A stretch of DNA of 64,000 bases from Pseudomonas cichorii (GTDB lineage: Bacteria; Pseudomonadota; Gammaproteobacteria; Pseudomonadales; Pseudomonadaceae): positions 5,136,001-5,200,000 of the forward strand of contig NZ_CP074349.1 in NCBI RefSeq assembly GCF_018343775.1. The letters run 5' to 3'. How positions within the stretch are numbered: position 1 is the first letter of the stretch; every line of letters begins with the position of its first letter. A program made the position numbers and the translations under genes. The notes below the pieces were generated by a model. It was not told the origin of the DNA. It worked only from the letters and a program-made list of their open reading frames with translations, and ran no database searches. This document shows, one piece after another, positions 1 through 10,533 of this stretch.

Positions 1-649
1 GCGTGATCGCGACCACAGTGCCCGGGAAGTCGTGCAGGAAGTGCTCAAGCCAGGCGACGGAATCGGCATCCAGGTGGTTGGTCGGTTCGTCGAGCAACAG
101 CATGTCCGGTGCGGACAGCAGCAGGCGGCACAAGGCAACACGGCGCTTTTCACCACCGGACAACACGGAAACCTTGGCATCCCAGGCGGGCAGACGCAGC
201 GCATCGGCGGCGACTTCCAGTTGGCGCTCCAGGTTATGGCCATCGCCAGCCTGCAGGATCGCTTCCAGCTTGGCCTGTTCGGCAGCCAGTTTGTCGAAGT
301 CGGCATCCGGCTCGGCGTATTCGGCGTAGACCTGATCCAGGCGGGCCTGAGCGTCTTTGATGACGCTGACCGCTTCCTCGACCACTTCACGAACGGTCTT
401 GTTCGGGTCAAGTTGTGGCTCTTGCGGCAGATAACCCACGTTCAGCTCGGGCATCGGACGTGCTTCGCCGTCGAACTCGGTATCGACGCCAGCCATGATT
501 TTCAACAGCGTGGATTTACCCGAACCGTTGAGACCCAGCACGCCGATCTTGGCGCCCGGGAAGAAGGAAAGGGAGATGTTCTTCAGGATTTCCCGCTTCG
601 GCGGCACAACTTTGCTCAGCCGATGCATGGTAAAGACGTATTGAGCCAT
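1..649 (-). CDS. ettA: Energy-dependent translational throttle protein EttA (5' part, cut by window edge)
   Basis: ABC-F family ATPase that binds the ribosomal E site and gates entry into the elongation cycle according to the ATP/ADP ratio; cytoplasmic, not a transporter. The visible N-terminal 216 residues hold the first nucleotide-binding domain: Walker A GLNGSGKST (about residues 40-48), ABC signature LSGGEKRRVALC and Walker B followed by LLLDEPTNHLD. The linker and second ABC domain lie beyond position 1. The start is the ATG at 649 (MAQYVFTMHRLSK), the usual EttA N-terminus. The family assignment is firm; the choice of EttA over Uup or other ABC-F proteins rests on the N-terminal sequence. 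Confidence 0.93.
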   Translation of the reverse strand, partial: MAQYVFTMHRLSKVVPPKREILKNISLSFFPGAKIGVLGLNGSGKSTLLKIMAGVDTEFDGEARPMPELNVGYLPQEPQLDPNKTVREVVEEAVSVIKDAQARLDQVYAEYAEPDADFDKLAAEQAKLEAILQAGDGHNLERQLEVAADALRLPAWDAKVSVLSGGEKRRVALCRLLLSAPDMLLLDEPTNHLDADSVAWLEHFLHDFPGTVVAIT

Positions 650-1006
650 GGAATGAAAACCTAGCGTCTGTGAGGGTGACTGATTAAAGCGCGAGCTTTT
701 ATTTGTCTCTGCTACTTGCCGCAGTGCCATTCAAAGCCTTGAATGAAACAGACAGAGAACGGACTTCTGCATCCGGGCAAATATAAAGCTGGATCGATGT
801 TTGCAAGCAGTGGATTCACTCTTGCAGGAGTCGGGTTACAACGCGCATCGGGCAAAGCTACCCGAATGCGGCCTGTAGGGCAAACGATCCGGCCCCACAG
901 GGCTGGCACTTCGCTACAACTCAGGGCATGCTAGCCGCCCTTTGGGCGTCGGGCTTTAATTGCATAACGCACTCGCTGCTTCAGTCCAGTAGTCAGGAAC
1001 AACGAT
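650..1006. other. Intergenic region between ettA and the GGDEF/EAL gene
   Basis: Divergent promoter region of 357 bases. No coding sequence, RNA gene or clear operator was recognised. A short GC-rich inverted repeat around 931-950 (GCCGCCC/GGGCG) is followed by a weak T-rich run and may be incidental. Confidence 0.4.
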
Positions 1007-4000
1007 TTGCCTACACCAACGCCCTCCACGCCATCAGAAACAGCCAAAAGCACAACCGTTGTGCCTTTGCGTAGTTCCTTGAAAGGGCTACTGGCAGCGC
1101 TGGTTCTACTGATGCTTGCACTGCTGTTGTGGCAACTGCTCGAGCAGTTTCACCAGACACAGGAGCGCCAGCGTCAGCGCAGTCTCGACTACAGTACGCA
1201 ACTCGCAGACCGCTTGAGCCTCAACATGGCCCTGAGCGCGCAGATCACCATGAACCTGCTGGATGAAGGAACGCCATCCAGAAGCGAAATCGCTCCTCAG
1301 AAACATCCCCTGCAAAGGCTGCGAGAAACCGTACCGTCCTTGCGCAGCGTGGCATGGCTCAGTCCTCAGGGTGATGTGATCCGCGACAGCGCCGAAACCA
1401 CACTGGACGGTGCATTTCTCAAGAGCGCGCTCCAGCAGGCAGTGGGTCGGCCTTATTACTACACCAGTTCCGAAGATGGCCTGCAGATCTACATGTTCGT
1501 GCATCAGGCCGACGGCCTCGGCGGCGCCTACTGGGCCGTACGCATGGCGCCGGATGCCCTCAAGGCACTGATACAGCAACCCAGCCAGGACTTTCAGCAT
1601 CTGTGGCGGCTCGAAAGCCGCCTGACCCAGCGGGTCATCCTGCGCGACGCATCGATGCAGACCGATTCCGGGCAGGCAGAAAGCGTGCTGCTGCAACCCT
1701 TGAGCAACAGCGACTGGCAACTGCACGGCCTGTTCGATGCCCACAAGGCACGTCAGGAACTGATTGCGCCCCTGATCGTGAAATGCGTGGTCGGCCTGCT
1801 GTTTTCACTCCTGCCCCTGGCCGCCATTCTCAGCATGCGTCGCCGCCAGCGCCAACTGCTGAAAAGTCGCCGCCGTTATCAGGACATTTTCGAAGGCGCA
1901 GGCGTTGCCATCTGCGTACTGGACATGTCCGACCTGCCTGAGCAGCTCGAAACCTTCCAGATCCGAACCACAGAAGACTTCGATCACTTTATCGAGACAC
2001 AACCGGTGCTGCTGAAGCGACTGCTGCAGCAGATACGCATCACAGAGGTCAATCAGGTTGCCCTGAGCCTGTTGAATATCAAGTGCGGCGATGAAGCCTG
2101 GCAGCAACTGATAGAAGGCGAATCGCGCAAGCGGCCCGGCATCGGCACCCAGGTGATTCAGGCGGTTCTGAACCGACAGCAACGACTCGAACTGGAAATC
2201 CGCCTCACCCGTGAGTCCGGCCAGGACCAGCATCTATGGCTGGTATTGCGCTTGCCTGAAACCCGGTCCGACCATGACGCTGTCATCCTGAGCATCGGCG
2301 ACATCACCAGCCGCAAGCAGATCGAACTGTCATTGCAGGAGCGCGAGCGCTTCTGGTCGGATGTGGTCCGCACCGTGCCCGATCACCTGTATGTCCAGGA
2401 CGTGCTCAGCCAGCGCATGATCTACAGCAACCACCATCTGGGGCAGACGCTGGGCTACAGCAAGAGCGAACTGCACGCCATGGGCGAGTTTTTCTGGGAA
2501 ATCCTGCTGCACCCCGAGGATGCCCAGAGCTATCAGGACATGCGCCTGCGCCAACGCCATCACGGGCACAACGAACTGCTGCAATGTGCCCTGCGCTTTC
2601 GTCACAAGGACACTACCTGGCGTTGCTTCGATATCCGCGAACAAGCCCTGACCCGGGACAAGGAAGATCTGGTCACCCGCATCATCGGCGTCGCCAAGGA
2701 CATCACACGCCAGGTCGAGGCCAGTCAGTCCTTGCGCGACAGCGAGCAGCGCTACCGGATGCTCGCCGAAAGCATCAGTGATGTGATCTTCTCTACCGAC
2801 AGGCTGCTGGAAGTCAACTATGTCAGCCCCTCGGTGCAAAGCGTTCTGGGCTACGAAGCCGACTGGGTTATCCAGAACGGCTGGGGCTCCACCGTTGCCA
2901 ACCCGCAGCAGCTATCAGGCTTCTACAACCTGATAGCGCGCATCAAGCGGGTGCTCGACAACCCTCAGGAACTGGCGAAGCTGCGCAGCGCTGTTCCCAC
3001 CCAGCTGTACCTGTTCGATTGCCTGCGTGCCGATGGCCGCAAGATCCCGGTAGAGCTGCGACTGGTTCTGGTCTGGGATGAGCACGGAACATTCGAAGGC
3101 ATACTGGGCGTGGGCCGCGATATCAGCACCCAGCGTCGCGCCGAAAAAGACCTGCGAATGGCAGCTACGGTTTTCGAGCACTCGACGTCCGCGATCCTGA
3201 TTACCGACCCGGCGGGTTATATCGTCCAGGCCAACGACGCCTTCACTCGGGTCAGCGGCTATGACGTGTCACAAGTGCTCGATCAATTACCGAACATGCT
3301 TACCGTGGATCGAGAGCAGGAAGCCCACCTGCGCTACATCCTCAAACAACTGAACCAGCGCGGCACCTGGGAAGGCGAAGTCTGGCTCAAGCGTCGCAAT
3401 GGCGAGCATTACCCGGCCTGGGTCGGCATCACGGCCGTGGTGGATGATGAAGGCGACCTGGCCAGCTATGTGTGCTTCTTCAGCGATATCAGCGAGCGCA
3501 AGGCCAGCGAACAGCGCATTTACCGCCTGGCCTATTACGACGCCCTGACCCACCTGCCCAACCGCACACTGTTCCAGGACCGCCTGCATTCGGCCCTGCA
3601 ACATGCAGAAAGACAGCAGGCCTGGGTGGTTCTCATGTTCCTGGACCTGGATCGCTTCAAGCCGATCAACGACTCCCTGGGCCACGCCGCCGGCGACCGC
3701 ATGCTCAAGGAAATGGCCACCCGGCTGCTGGCCTGTGTCGCCGACGATGACACGGTCGCGCGCATGGGCGGCGATGAGTTCACCCTGCTGCTGCAACCGG
3801 GAGCCACCCGCGAGATCGCGCTCAATCGTGCGATCCACGTGGCCGAGCAGATCCTCAACAGCCTGATCACGCCTTTCGTGCTGGAAGGCCGTGAGTTCTT
3901 CGTGACCGCCAGTATCGGCATCGCCCTGAGCCCGCAGGACGGCAACGAACTGAGCCAGTTGATGAAGAACGCCGACACCGCGATGTACCACGCCAAGGAG

Positions 4001-4840
4001 CGCGGCAAGAACAACTTCCAGTTCTACCAGACCGACATGAACGCCACCGCCCTGGAACGTCTGGAGCTGGAAAGCGACCTGCGCCATGCCCTGGAGCAGC
4101 AAGAGTTCACGATCTACTACCAGCCTCAGTTCAGCGGCGACGGCAAACGCCTGACCGGCGCCGAAGCCCTGCTGCGCTGGCGGCATCCACGCCGCGGCCT
4201 GGTGCCGCCCAGCGAGTTCATCCCGGTTCTGGAAGAACTCGGTCTGGTGGTGGAAGTCGGGGACTGGGTACTGGCCGAAGCCTGTCGTCAGCTCAAGAGC
4301 TGGCATCAGGCAAAAGTGCGGGTCCCCAAGGTATCGGTGAATATTTCCGCAAGACAGTTTTCGGACGGCCAGCTCGGCAAGCGTATCGCCCGGATGCTGG
4401 GCGAAACCGGTCTGCCACCGGCTTGCCTGGAGCTGGAACTGACCGAAAGTATCCTGATGCGCGAAGTCAGCGAAGCCATGCAAATGCTCGACGGCCTGAA
4501 GAATCTTGGCCTGAGCATCGCGGTCGATGACTTCGGCACCGGCTATTCATCGTTGAACTACCTCAAGCAGTTCCCGATTGACGTACTGAAAATCGACCGC
4601 ACCTTCGTCGATGGCCTGCCATCGGGCGAACAGGACGCACAGATTGCCCGCGCCATCATCGCCATGGCTCACAGCCTGAACCTTGCGGTCATCGCCGAAG
4701 GCGTCGAAACCCACGAACAGCTGGAGTTCCTACGCGAACACGGCTGCGACGAAGTCCAGGGCTACCTCTTCGGCCGCCCGATGCCGGCTTCGCAGTTCGA
4801 GGCGCAGTTCAGCAATGATGCGTTGTTCATGTTCGACTAG
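1007..4840 (+). CDS. Membrane-anchored PAS-GGDEF-EAL cyclic-di-GMP protein
   Basis: Predicted bifunctional c-di-GMP enzyme of 1277 residues. Order: cytoplasmic N-terminus, TM1 (about 25-45), periplasmic sensor region, TM2 (about 253-275), four PAS-type segments (about 290-840), GGDEF domain, EAL domain. The cyclase active site is intact (GGDEF at 921-925). The product-inhibition I-site is degenerate: the position expected to be Arg (912) is Ala, with Asp 915 kept. The phosphodiesterase signature looks complete: EAL at 1053-1055, then [35 protein letters not shown] and QGYLFGRP. The start is TTG at 1007, with AGGAA seven bases upstream. Which activity dominates cannot be read from sequence. 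It stands alone, followed by a repeat and glyA. Confidence 0.9.
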   Translation: MPTPTPSTPSETAKSTTVVPLRSSLKGLLAALVLLMLALLLWQLLEQFHQTQERQRQRSLDYSTQLADRLSLNMALSAQITMNLLDEGTPSRSEIAPQKHPLQRLRETVPSLRSVAWLSPQGDVIRDSAETTLDGAFLKSALQQAVGRPYYYTSSEDGLQIYMFVHQADGLGGAYWAVRMAPDALKALIQQPSQDFQHLWRLESRLTQRVILRDASMQTDSGQAESVLLQPLSNSDWQLHGLFDAHKARQELIAPLIVKCVVGLLFSLLPLAAILSMRRRQRQLLKSRRRYQDIFEGAGVAICVLDMSDLPEQLETFQIRTTEDFDHFIETQPVLLKRLLQQIRITEVNQVALSLLNIKCGDEAWQQLIEGESRKRPGIGTQVIQAVLNRQQRLELEIRLTRESGQDQHLWLVLRLPETRSDHDAVILSIGDITSRKQIELSLQERERFWSDVVRTVPDHLYVQDVLSQRMIYSNHHLGQTLGYSKSELHAMGEFFWEILLHPEDAQSYQDMRLRQRHHGHNELLQCALRFRHKDTTWRCFDIREQALTRDKEDLVTRIIGVAKDITRQVEASQSLRDSEQRYRMLAESISDVIFSTDRLLEVNYVSPSVQSVLGYEADWVIQNGWGSTVANPQQLSGFYNLIARIKRVLDNPQELAKLRSAVPTQLYLFDCLRADGRKIPVELRLVLVWDEHGTFEGILGVGRDISTQRRAEKDLRMAATVFEHSTSAILITDPAGYIVQANDAFTRVSGYDVSQVLDQLPNMLTVDREQEAHLRYILKQLNQRGTWEGEVWLKRRNGEHYPAWVGITAVVDDEGDLASYVCFFSDISERKASEQRIYRLAYYDALTHLPNRTLFQDRLHSALQHAERQQAWVVLMFLDLDRFKPINDSLGHAAGDRMLKEMATRLLACVADDDTVARMGGDEFTLLLQPGATREIALNRAIHVAEQILNSLITPFVLEGREFFVTASIGIALSPQDGNELSQLMKNADTAMYHAKERGKNNFQFYQTDMNATALERLELESDLRHALEQQEFTIYYQPQFSGDGKRLTGAEALLRWRHPRRGLVPPSEFIPVLEELGLVVEVGDWVLAEACRQLKSWHQAKVRVPKVSVNISARQFSDGQLGKRIARMLGETGLPPACLELELTESILMREVSEAMQMLDGLKNLGLSIAVDDFGTGYSSLNYLKQFPIDVLKIDRTFVDGLPSGEQDAQIARAIIAMAHSLNLAVIAEGVETHEQLEFLREHGCDEVQGYLFGRPMPASQFEAQFSNDALFMFD

Positions 4841-4854
4841 GTCGAACAGAAACA

Positions 4855-4956
4855 AAGCGGCAAGCTGCAAGTTGGGAGTTTCAAGCAAAAGCAGATTTTT
4901 TCCGAACGCTACGACCCCGCTCTTGCTTGTAGCTTGCCGCTTGTAACTTGCAGCTT
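4855..4956. repeat. Inverted intergenic repeat (AAGCTGCAAG family)
   Basis: The left arm AAGCGGCAAGCTGCAAGTT (4855-4873) has its complement on the right, split as GCTTGCCGCTT (4932-4942) and AACTTGCAGCTT (4945-4956). It lies between the GGDEF/EAL gene and glyA and could form a hairpin downstream of the former. Related AAGCTGCAAG-type repeats are common between Pseudomonas genes. Confidence 0.6.
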
Positions 4957-5068
4957 CCCCTCCTACTTGCCTTCTGCTCATCCACCAAATGAGCCCCTTT
5001 CATATGCCAGATAAAACGCGATGGGGTAGAATGCTCCCCTTTTCCGCTCCAACCCCTCGAGGACTGCC

Positions 5069-6322
<1,254 letters not shown>

Positions 6323-6348
6323 TAGCGTAGTTGCTGACTGTATGAAAG

Positions 6349-6379
6349 AGCCCGGCTTTTGAGCCGGGCTTTTTATTTA
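6349..6379 (+). terminator. Rho-independent terminator of glyA
   Basis: A 9-bp perfect stem AGCCCGGCT/AGCCGGGCT (6349-6357 with 6362-6370), a short TTTG loop and a following T-rich run. It lies between the convergent glyA and MFS genes and overlaps the last codon of the MFS gene. Confidence 0.9.
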
Positions 6380-7543
6380 TGAGGAGACCTTCACGCGACC
6401 CTGCGTGTAAATACCCCATGCCAGAATTGCAAGCACGATACAGACAAGCGTGAATGGCCCTGGCTGGCCCGAGGGTAAAACACTGGCTATCAACCCACAG
6501 CAGGCAGCCATCGCCTGATGGATAAAACCGGTCAATGCCATGGCATAGGGACCGCTGACGGATGCGCTCTGATTGGCAAGGGATTGGCACAGCGGATAAA
6601 CGATGCCCTGACCGACAAGCAGCAAACAGTAAGGTAGCCATAAAGAAGAAGCAGCCGCCGGAAACAAGAACTGCCCCGCCCCCATAAGCAAAGCCCCCGA
6701 TGCCAGAAGCTTCAACCCAAACATCAGGCTCTGATCCTCGCTGCGCTTTGAAAGCAGCCAACTGACCGACAAAGCGCCAAGCATATAGGCACCGCTGACT
6801 GGCCACCCAATCCAGCCATACTCCATGGAAGTCCAGTTGAAGTGAAGCTGAAAGAGCGCTGGGGCACTGGCTCCAAAAAGAATAATCACGCCATAGCCCA
6901 AGCCACCCGCCAATACTGGCCGCATGAATTGAACATCTCGAATGAGGGTGCCGTATATTTTTCGACCTGGGCTTGAGGCCCGACGATCAGGCATTCCACT
7001 CGGGGCGTATCGCATAACAGGAAAAATCAATAAAAAGCCCAAAGCTGCACTTGTGAAAAAAACGGCCCGCCAGCCCCAGGCTGTATGTATCAACGCACCT
7101 GCAACTTGCGCCAAACCCAGCGATATCACAAAGCAGATCGACAGCCAGCTCAGAGCCTTTGCCAAATGCTGCGCACTGAAATTATCGCGTAACAACACAC
7201 GAGCCATGACCGAAATACCTCCGGCAGCCGCTCCTTGAACAGTGCGACAGATAATGAACATGGCAGTGTCGGCCGATAGCGCAACCCCCAGGCTGCTGAT
7301 AGAAAACAGCAAAAGCGCCCAGATCATCGTTGCCCTGCCCCCCAGCAAGGCCGCCACTCTGCCCCACAGCAACATCGGCAACCCCATCCCCGCCAGAAAT
7401 GCCGAAAGTGTCAGCGCCGAAAAACCGGGGCTGGCATGAAAACTTTCGGCAATTGAGGGCAAGGACGGAAGATAGAGCGTTATACCTGACTGTGCCGTCA
7501 ACACGGCCATACATGAGATAACGATATGGCTGTCGATTTTCAT
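6377..7543 (-). CDS. MFS transporter, DHA1 (Bcr/CflA-like) drug exporter type
   Basis: Inner-membrane protein of 388 residues with about 12 hydrophobic segments, predicted proton-driven efflux pump. The TM1 region (SCMAVLTAQSGITLYLPSLP), the motif-A-like loop LLWGRVAALLGGRATMIW and the following TVQGAAAGG resemble Bcr/CflA exporters. It starts three bases after the stop of the upstream aminotransferase-like gene, so the two are almost certainly co-transcribed, which suggests export of (or self-protection from) a product related to that enzyme. Base composition is less GC-rich than in glyA. The substrate is unknown. Confidence 0.8.
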   Translation of the reverse strand: MKIDSHIVISCMAVLTAQSGITLYLPSLPSIAESFHASPGFSALTLSAFLAGMGLPMLLWGRVAALLGGRATMIWALLLFSISSLGVALSADTAMFIICRTVQGAAAGGISVMARVLLRDNFSAQHLAKALSWLSICFVISLGLAQVAGALIHTAWGWRAVFFTSAALGFLLIFPVMRYAPSGMPDRRASSPGRKIYGTLIRDVQFMRPVLAGGLGYGVIILFGASAPALFQLHFNWTSMEYGWIGWPVSGAYMLGALSVSWLLSKRSEDQSLMFGLKLLASGALLMGAGQFLFPAAASSLWLPYCLLLVGQGIVYPLCQSLANQSASVSGPYAMALTGFIHQAMAACCGLIASVLPSGQPGPFTLVCIVLAILAWGIYTQGRVKVSS

Positions 7544-7546
7544 GGT

Positions 7547-8551
7547 TTAAGGTAGTTGATACTGGGCTGTGTGGGAGGCGAGTTCTGTTGTGCCAAGAAA
7601 ACGTTTCACCCGTGCGCAAAACTCATCAATAAGGCCAGCGGACATATCTGCTCTGAACGTGATTCTTATCGCAGGCTTATTTTGTGCTACTACTGGAAAA
7701 AACACAGCAGAAGTAAAAAATCCATTATTGGAGAGTTCGGCAGCAATATGATTTGCAACATTGGCACCAGGGCAACGTATCAGCCTGATCGGCGAATAGC
7801 TTCCTATTTGATCTGTAACAATCAGTGAATCAAAGCGTTGGATATTGCGCTGCAGCTTTTTTTGCAACTCATCAATCTCACCTGTGCGATGCAAGGCTAT
7901 CGAAGCTCTTCCTGCACCGATAGCGGCAGCATTAAGACTCTGAGACCAGTTGCTGGGGCCGCCGTACCGGTAGATCAGTTTTTTCTGCTGCTCACTACCC
8001 AGCATGGCCATTCCACCTCCAGCGCCAAAAGCCTTTCCGAGAGACGCCACGACAATAGTGCTGTCATCCTGGCAGGGTAGCCATGATCTCACATGGCCCA
8101 TTCCATTTGCTCCCAAAGCCGTGATGGCATGAGAGTCGTCGAGATACAGAAACATCCCATATTTCTCTTTCAGATAGATGAGGCTTTCCATATCCGCAAC
8201 ACCTCCCATGCTGTAGACACCATCAGCAACATAAGCAATCTTTTTGTGAGATTTACATAATGTCTCGAGTTGATCCATGTCGTTGTGATTCAGTGTCATG
8301 ACATCCGTTTCGTCTGCGCATGCTGCCTTTATATGGTTCATTGAGTAATGCGCATGCTTGTCGAAAATCATGGTGGGAGCCATCCCATTCGTAAAAACTC
8401 CAGAGGCTAACAAAGGCAATATTCCAGCGCTGGCGGCACTGCACGACAGGGTGACATGACAATACGCACTAAAGCCATAGAGTTTTTGGTGATGGGTAGC
8501 ACCAAAAGAAACGAAAGCCTGAAATCGTACTTTCGGTGATTGAACGGTCAT
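7547..8551 (-). CDS. Short alpha-oxoamine-synthase-like PLP enzyme (KBL/AONS/CqsA superfamily)
   Basis: Fold-type I PLP enzyme resembling 2-amino-3-ketobutyrate CoA ligase, 8-amino-7-oxononanoate synthase and CqsA-type synthases. Visible: MIFDKHAHYSM (the histidine that stacks on PLP in the family), VADGVYSMGG, LDDSHA (Asp and His that hold the cofactor) and SLGKAFGAGGG (Schiff-base Lys). From the ATG at 8551 it has about 334 residues; a TTG at 8596 would add 15. Family members usually have 380-400, with an N-terminal segment containing NYLGL and GSGGSR. That segment is missing, and the reading frame upstream is blocked by a stop. It may be truncated or a divergent short form. AT-richer than its neighbours; forms an operon with the MFS exporter. 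The substrate is not predictable. Confidence 0.65.
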   Translation of the reverse strand: MTVQSPKVRFQAFVSFGATHHQKLYGFSAYCHVTLSCSAASAGILPLLASGVFTNGMAPTMIFDKHAHYSMNHIKAACADETDVMTLNHNDMDQLETLCKSHKKIAYVADGVYSMGGVADMESLIYLKEKYGMFLYLDDSHAITALGANGMGHVRSWLPCQDDSTIVVASLGKAFGAGGGMAMLGSEQQKKLIYRYGGPSNWSQSLNAAAIGAGRASIALHRTGEIDELQKKLQRNIQRFDSLIVTDQIGSYSPIRLIRCPGANVANHIAAELSNNGFFTSAVFFPVVAQNKPAIRITFRADMSAGLIDEFCARVKRFLGTTELASHTAQYQLP

Positions 8552-8836
8552 TTTTGCAACGCTGCTTATTAATGTATGTAGGAGACTTCTGAGCAAAAGC
8601 AGTGTCGCAGTGTTTTTCCTGTAAGAAAGCTCTTTATTGAATTCGCAGGGGATCAGCTACGCACCAAACGAATTGGCCTCCACTACCTGGCTTTTTAAGC
8701 CTAATCCTTATCCTTTCAAAAAAACCTACAGGAGATATAACTCTCAGCCATTTCTCATAACCTTCACAGAAACGCCCTGCATAAACACCAAGGTCATATG
8801 CGCAAGGATGCATGCCTCGCATTCTTGAGGCTGACC

Positions 8837-8944
8837 ATGACTCCCGTTTCTATCACAGGCCAACAGTGCCCCTGCAACGTCAACATGGAGTCGACTTTAA
8901 ACACCCGAGAAACCACTCAACTTATGGCACTACCTAGCGCATGA
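8837..8944 (+). CDS. Possible 35-residue small ORF
   Basis: ATG at 8837 lies six bases after GAGG (8828-8831). The product contains QQCPCNVNM and has no recognised domain. Its stop overlaps the ATG of the next small ORF (ATGA). It is divergent from the PLP-enzyme/MFS pair in an otherwise empty gap. The only support is the ribosome-binding site and the overlap; it may be chance. Confidence 0.2.
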   Translation: MTPVSITGQQCPCNVNMESTLNTRETTQLMALPSA

Positions 8945-9081
8945 AAAAACACCTCCTGACACTCATACGGCTCTTAACCGCTTGGGTATCGAAACCCGGC
9001 TTGAGGCGGAAGAGAAATTCAATTCCTGTTGGAATGAGTGATATCTACTCTCACAAAACGAAACGCAATATCATGATTTAA
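8941..9081 (+). CDS. Possible 46-residue basic small ORF
   Basis: Begins MKKHLLTLIRLLTAW, a short hydrophobic, positively led segment, followed by a basic tail (LRRKRNS, KTKRN). It overlaps the preceding ORF by four bases. No homology is recognised and there is no Shine-Dalgarno of its own, so expression would need translational coupling. Low confidence. The rest of the 8597-9211 gap holds only a REP pair. Confidence 0.15.
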   Translation: MKKHLLTLIRLLTAWVSKPGLRRKRNSIPVGMSDIYSHKTKRNIMI

Positions 9082-9112
9082 ATAAAATTCCCGCAGGAGC
9101 AATCAGAGGGTG

Positions 9113-9197
9113 CTCCGCTTATTCGCGAGAAGTCCGTACATCCGAAGAAAATGTATCCCCTTCAATGACTTCTCGCGGATAAATCCGCTCCTACGAA
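9113..9197. repeat. REP pair (CGGATAAATCCGCTCC family)
   Basis: Two inverted copies: TCCGCTTATTCGCGAGAAGT near 9114-9133 and ACTTCTCGCGGATAAATCCG near 9169-9188 followed by CTCCTAC. The same family recurs at 51904 and 54587. It sits downstream of yjiA. Confidence 0.75.
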
Positions 9198-9211
9198 ATC
9201 AGGTCGCTGGC

Positions 9212-10204
9212 TCACACATTAGTGTTACCCCCCACCATCTCGCCAAACGCCGCCCGAATCTTCTCTTCCGGCAATTCATCGGCAATGAACACGATCACGC
9301 TTTCGCGTTTTTCGTCTTCTGCCCATTCGGTATCCCAGTCAAAGCCATAGAGCTTCAGCACGCCCTGGAACACCATGCGCCGTGGCTCGCCTGCGATATT
9401 GAGTACGCCTTTGTAGCGCAGCAGTTGTTTGCCGTGGTCTTCGAGCAGTTCGTTCATGAACTCGCTGAGCTTGTCGATATCCAGCGGTTTTTCACTGCGC
9501 AGCACCAGGCTTGAGATGCGGTCGGCGGATGCGCCAGCCGGGGCAAGCGGGCGCAGGGTGACGCCGCCACCGAGGTCGGCGTTGAGGTTGAAGCCTCTGA
9601 CATCCAGCAATTCGGCCAAATCGATCTTGCCGTGCTCAACGATACGAATCGGCGCGCGCCGGTTGATACGGGTCAGGCGGGACGAGAGAGCCTGGAAGGC
9701 TTCTTCGTCCACCAGATCGCGCTTGCTCACCAGCAAACGGTCGGCAAAGCCGATTTGTGCCTGGGCGATGGTCTGGGCCAGGTGGGTGTCGGCATGGGCA
9801 GCATCCACCAGCGTGATGATGCCGTCGAGGATGTAGCGCTCGCGCAGCTCTTCATCGATGAAGAAGGTTTGCGCAACGGGAGCCGGATCGGCAAGGCCGG
9901 TGCATTCGATCACCAGTCGGTCAAAGGCGATTTCACCGCTGTCCAGTCGCTCCAGCAGCAGGTACAGGGCTTTGGTCAGGTCGGTGTGGATGGTGCAGCA
10001 GACGCAGCCGTTGGACAGCGTCATGATTTGCACGGGGTCTGTGCCAAGCAACTGGCTATCAATGCCGGCATCACTGAATTCGTTTTCGATGACCGCGATT
10101 TTCAGGCCGTGTTCGGCCTTGAGCAAATGACGCAGCAGAGTGGTCTTGCCTGCTCCCAGAAAGCCGGTCAATACGGTGACGGGGATGGGTTGCGCAACAG
10201 TCAT
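9212..10204 (-). CDS. yjiA: COG0523 GTPase, YjiA/CobW family metallochaperone
   Basis: G3E-family P-loop GTPase of 330 residues implicated in delivery of metals such as zinc. Walker A GFLGAGKTTLL, switch region ENEFSDAGID, metal-binding CxCC motif in NGCVCCTIHTDL and a base-recognition motif SKRDLVD. The C-terminal CobW domain contains LRYKGVLNI. It is the last gene of an operon ordered as in Escherichia coli btsT-yjiX-yjiA, which supports YjiA over other COG0523 members. There is a gap of about 100 bases to yjiX. Confidence 0.88.
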   Translation of the reverse strand: MTVAQPIPVTVLTGFLGAGKTTLLRHLLKAEHGLKIAVIENEFSDAGIDSQLLGTDPVQIMTLSNGCVCCTIHTDLTKALYLLLERLDSGEIAFDRLVIECTGLADPAPVAQTFFIDEELRERYILDGIITLVDAAHADTHLAQTIAQAQIGFADRLLVSKRDLVDEEAFQALSSRLTRINRRAPIRIVEHGKIDLAELLDVRGFNLNADLGGGVTLRPLAPAGASADRISSLVLRSEKPLDIDKLSEFMNELLEDHGKQLLRYKGVLNIAGEPRRMVFQGVLKLYGFDWDTEWAEDEKRESVIVFIADELPEEKIRAAFGEMVGGNTNV

Positions 10205-10308
10205 GTGTACTCCAGCAGTTCAATATGTACAGATGCTCTATAAAAACGACAACGCCACAGGTGTTGGCCTGTGGCGCGTCGATTCAAACGATAACGCAGA
10301 TCAGAGGA

Positions 10309-10506
10309 TCAGCAACACTTGGGACCACCCTTGCCGCCGTAACGAGCTTCCTGGCGTTCGCGAAAGAACTCCTCGTAGCTCATCAACGGCTTGTCCGGGT
10401 GCTTGGTCTGCATGTGCTCGACATAGGTGTCGTAGTCCGGCATGCCCACCATCAGGCGTGCGGCCTGACCGAGGTATTTCCCGAGGCGACTCAGGTCATT
10501 GAACAT
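10309..10506 (-). CDS. yjiX: YbdD/YjiX family small protein (DUF466)
   Basis: A 65-residue soluble protein with the family pattern: [21 protein letters not shown], then [16 protein letters not shown], and a C-terminal Cys-Cys pair. Members are always encoded next to CstA/BtsT pyruvate or peptide transporters, as here (27 bases downstream of btsT). Its biochemical role is not established; a modulator of the transporter is the usual inference. Confidence 0.9.
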   Translation of the reverse strand: MFNDLSRLGKYLGQAARLMVGMPDYDTYVEHMQTKHPDKPLMSYEEFFRERQEARYGGKGGPKCC

Positions 10507-10533
10507 GGGCTGATCCTCTCTTCATGACCGTTA

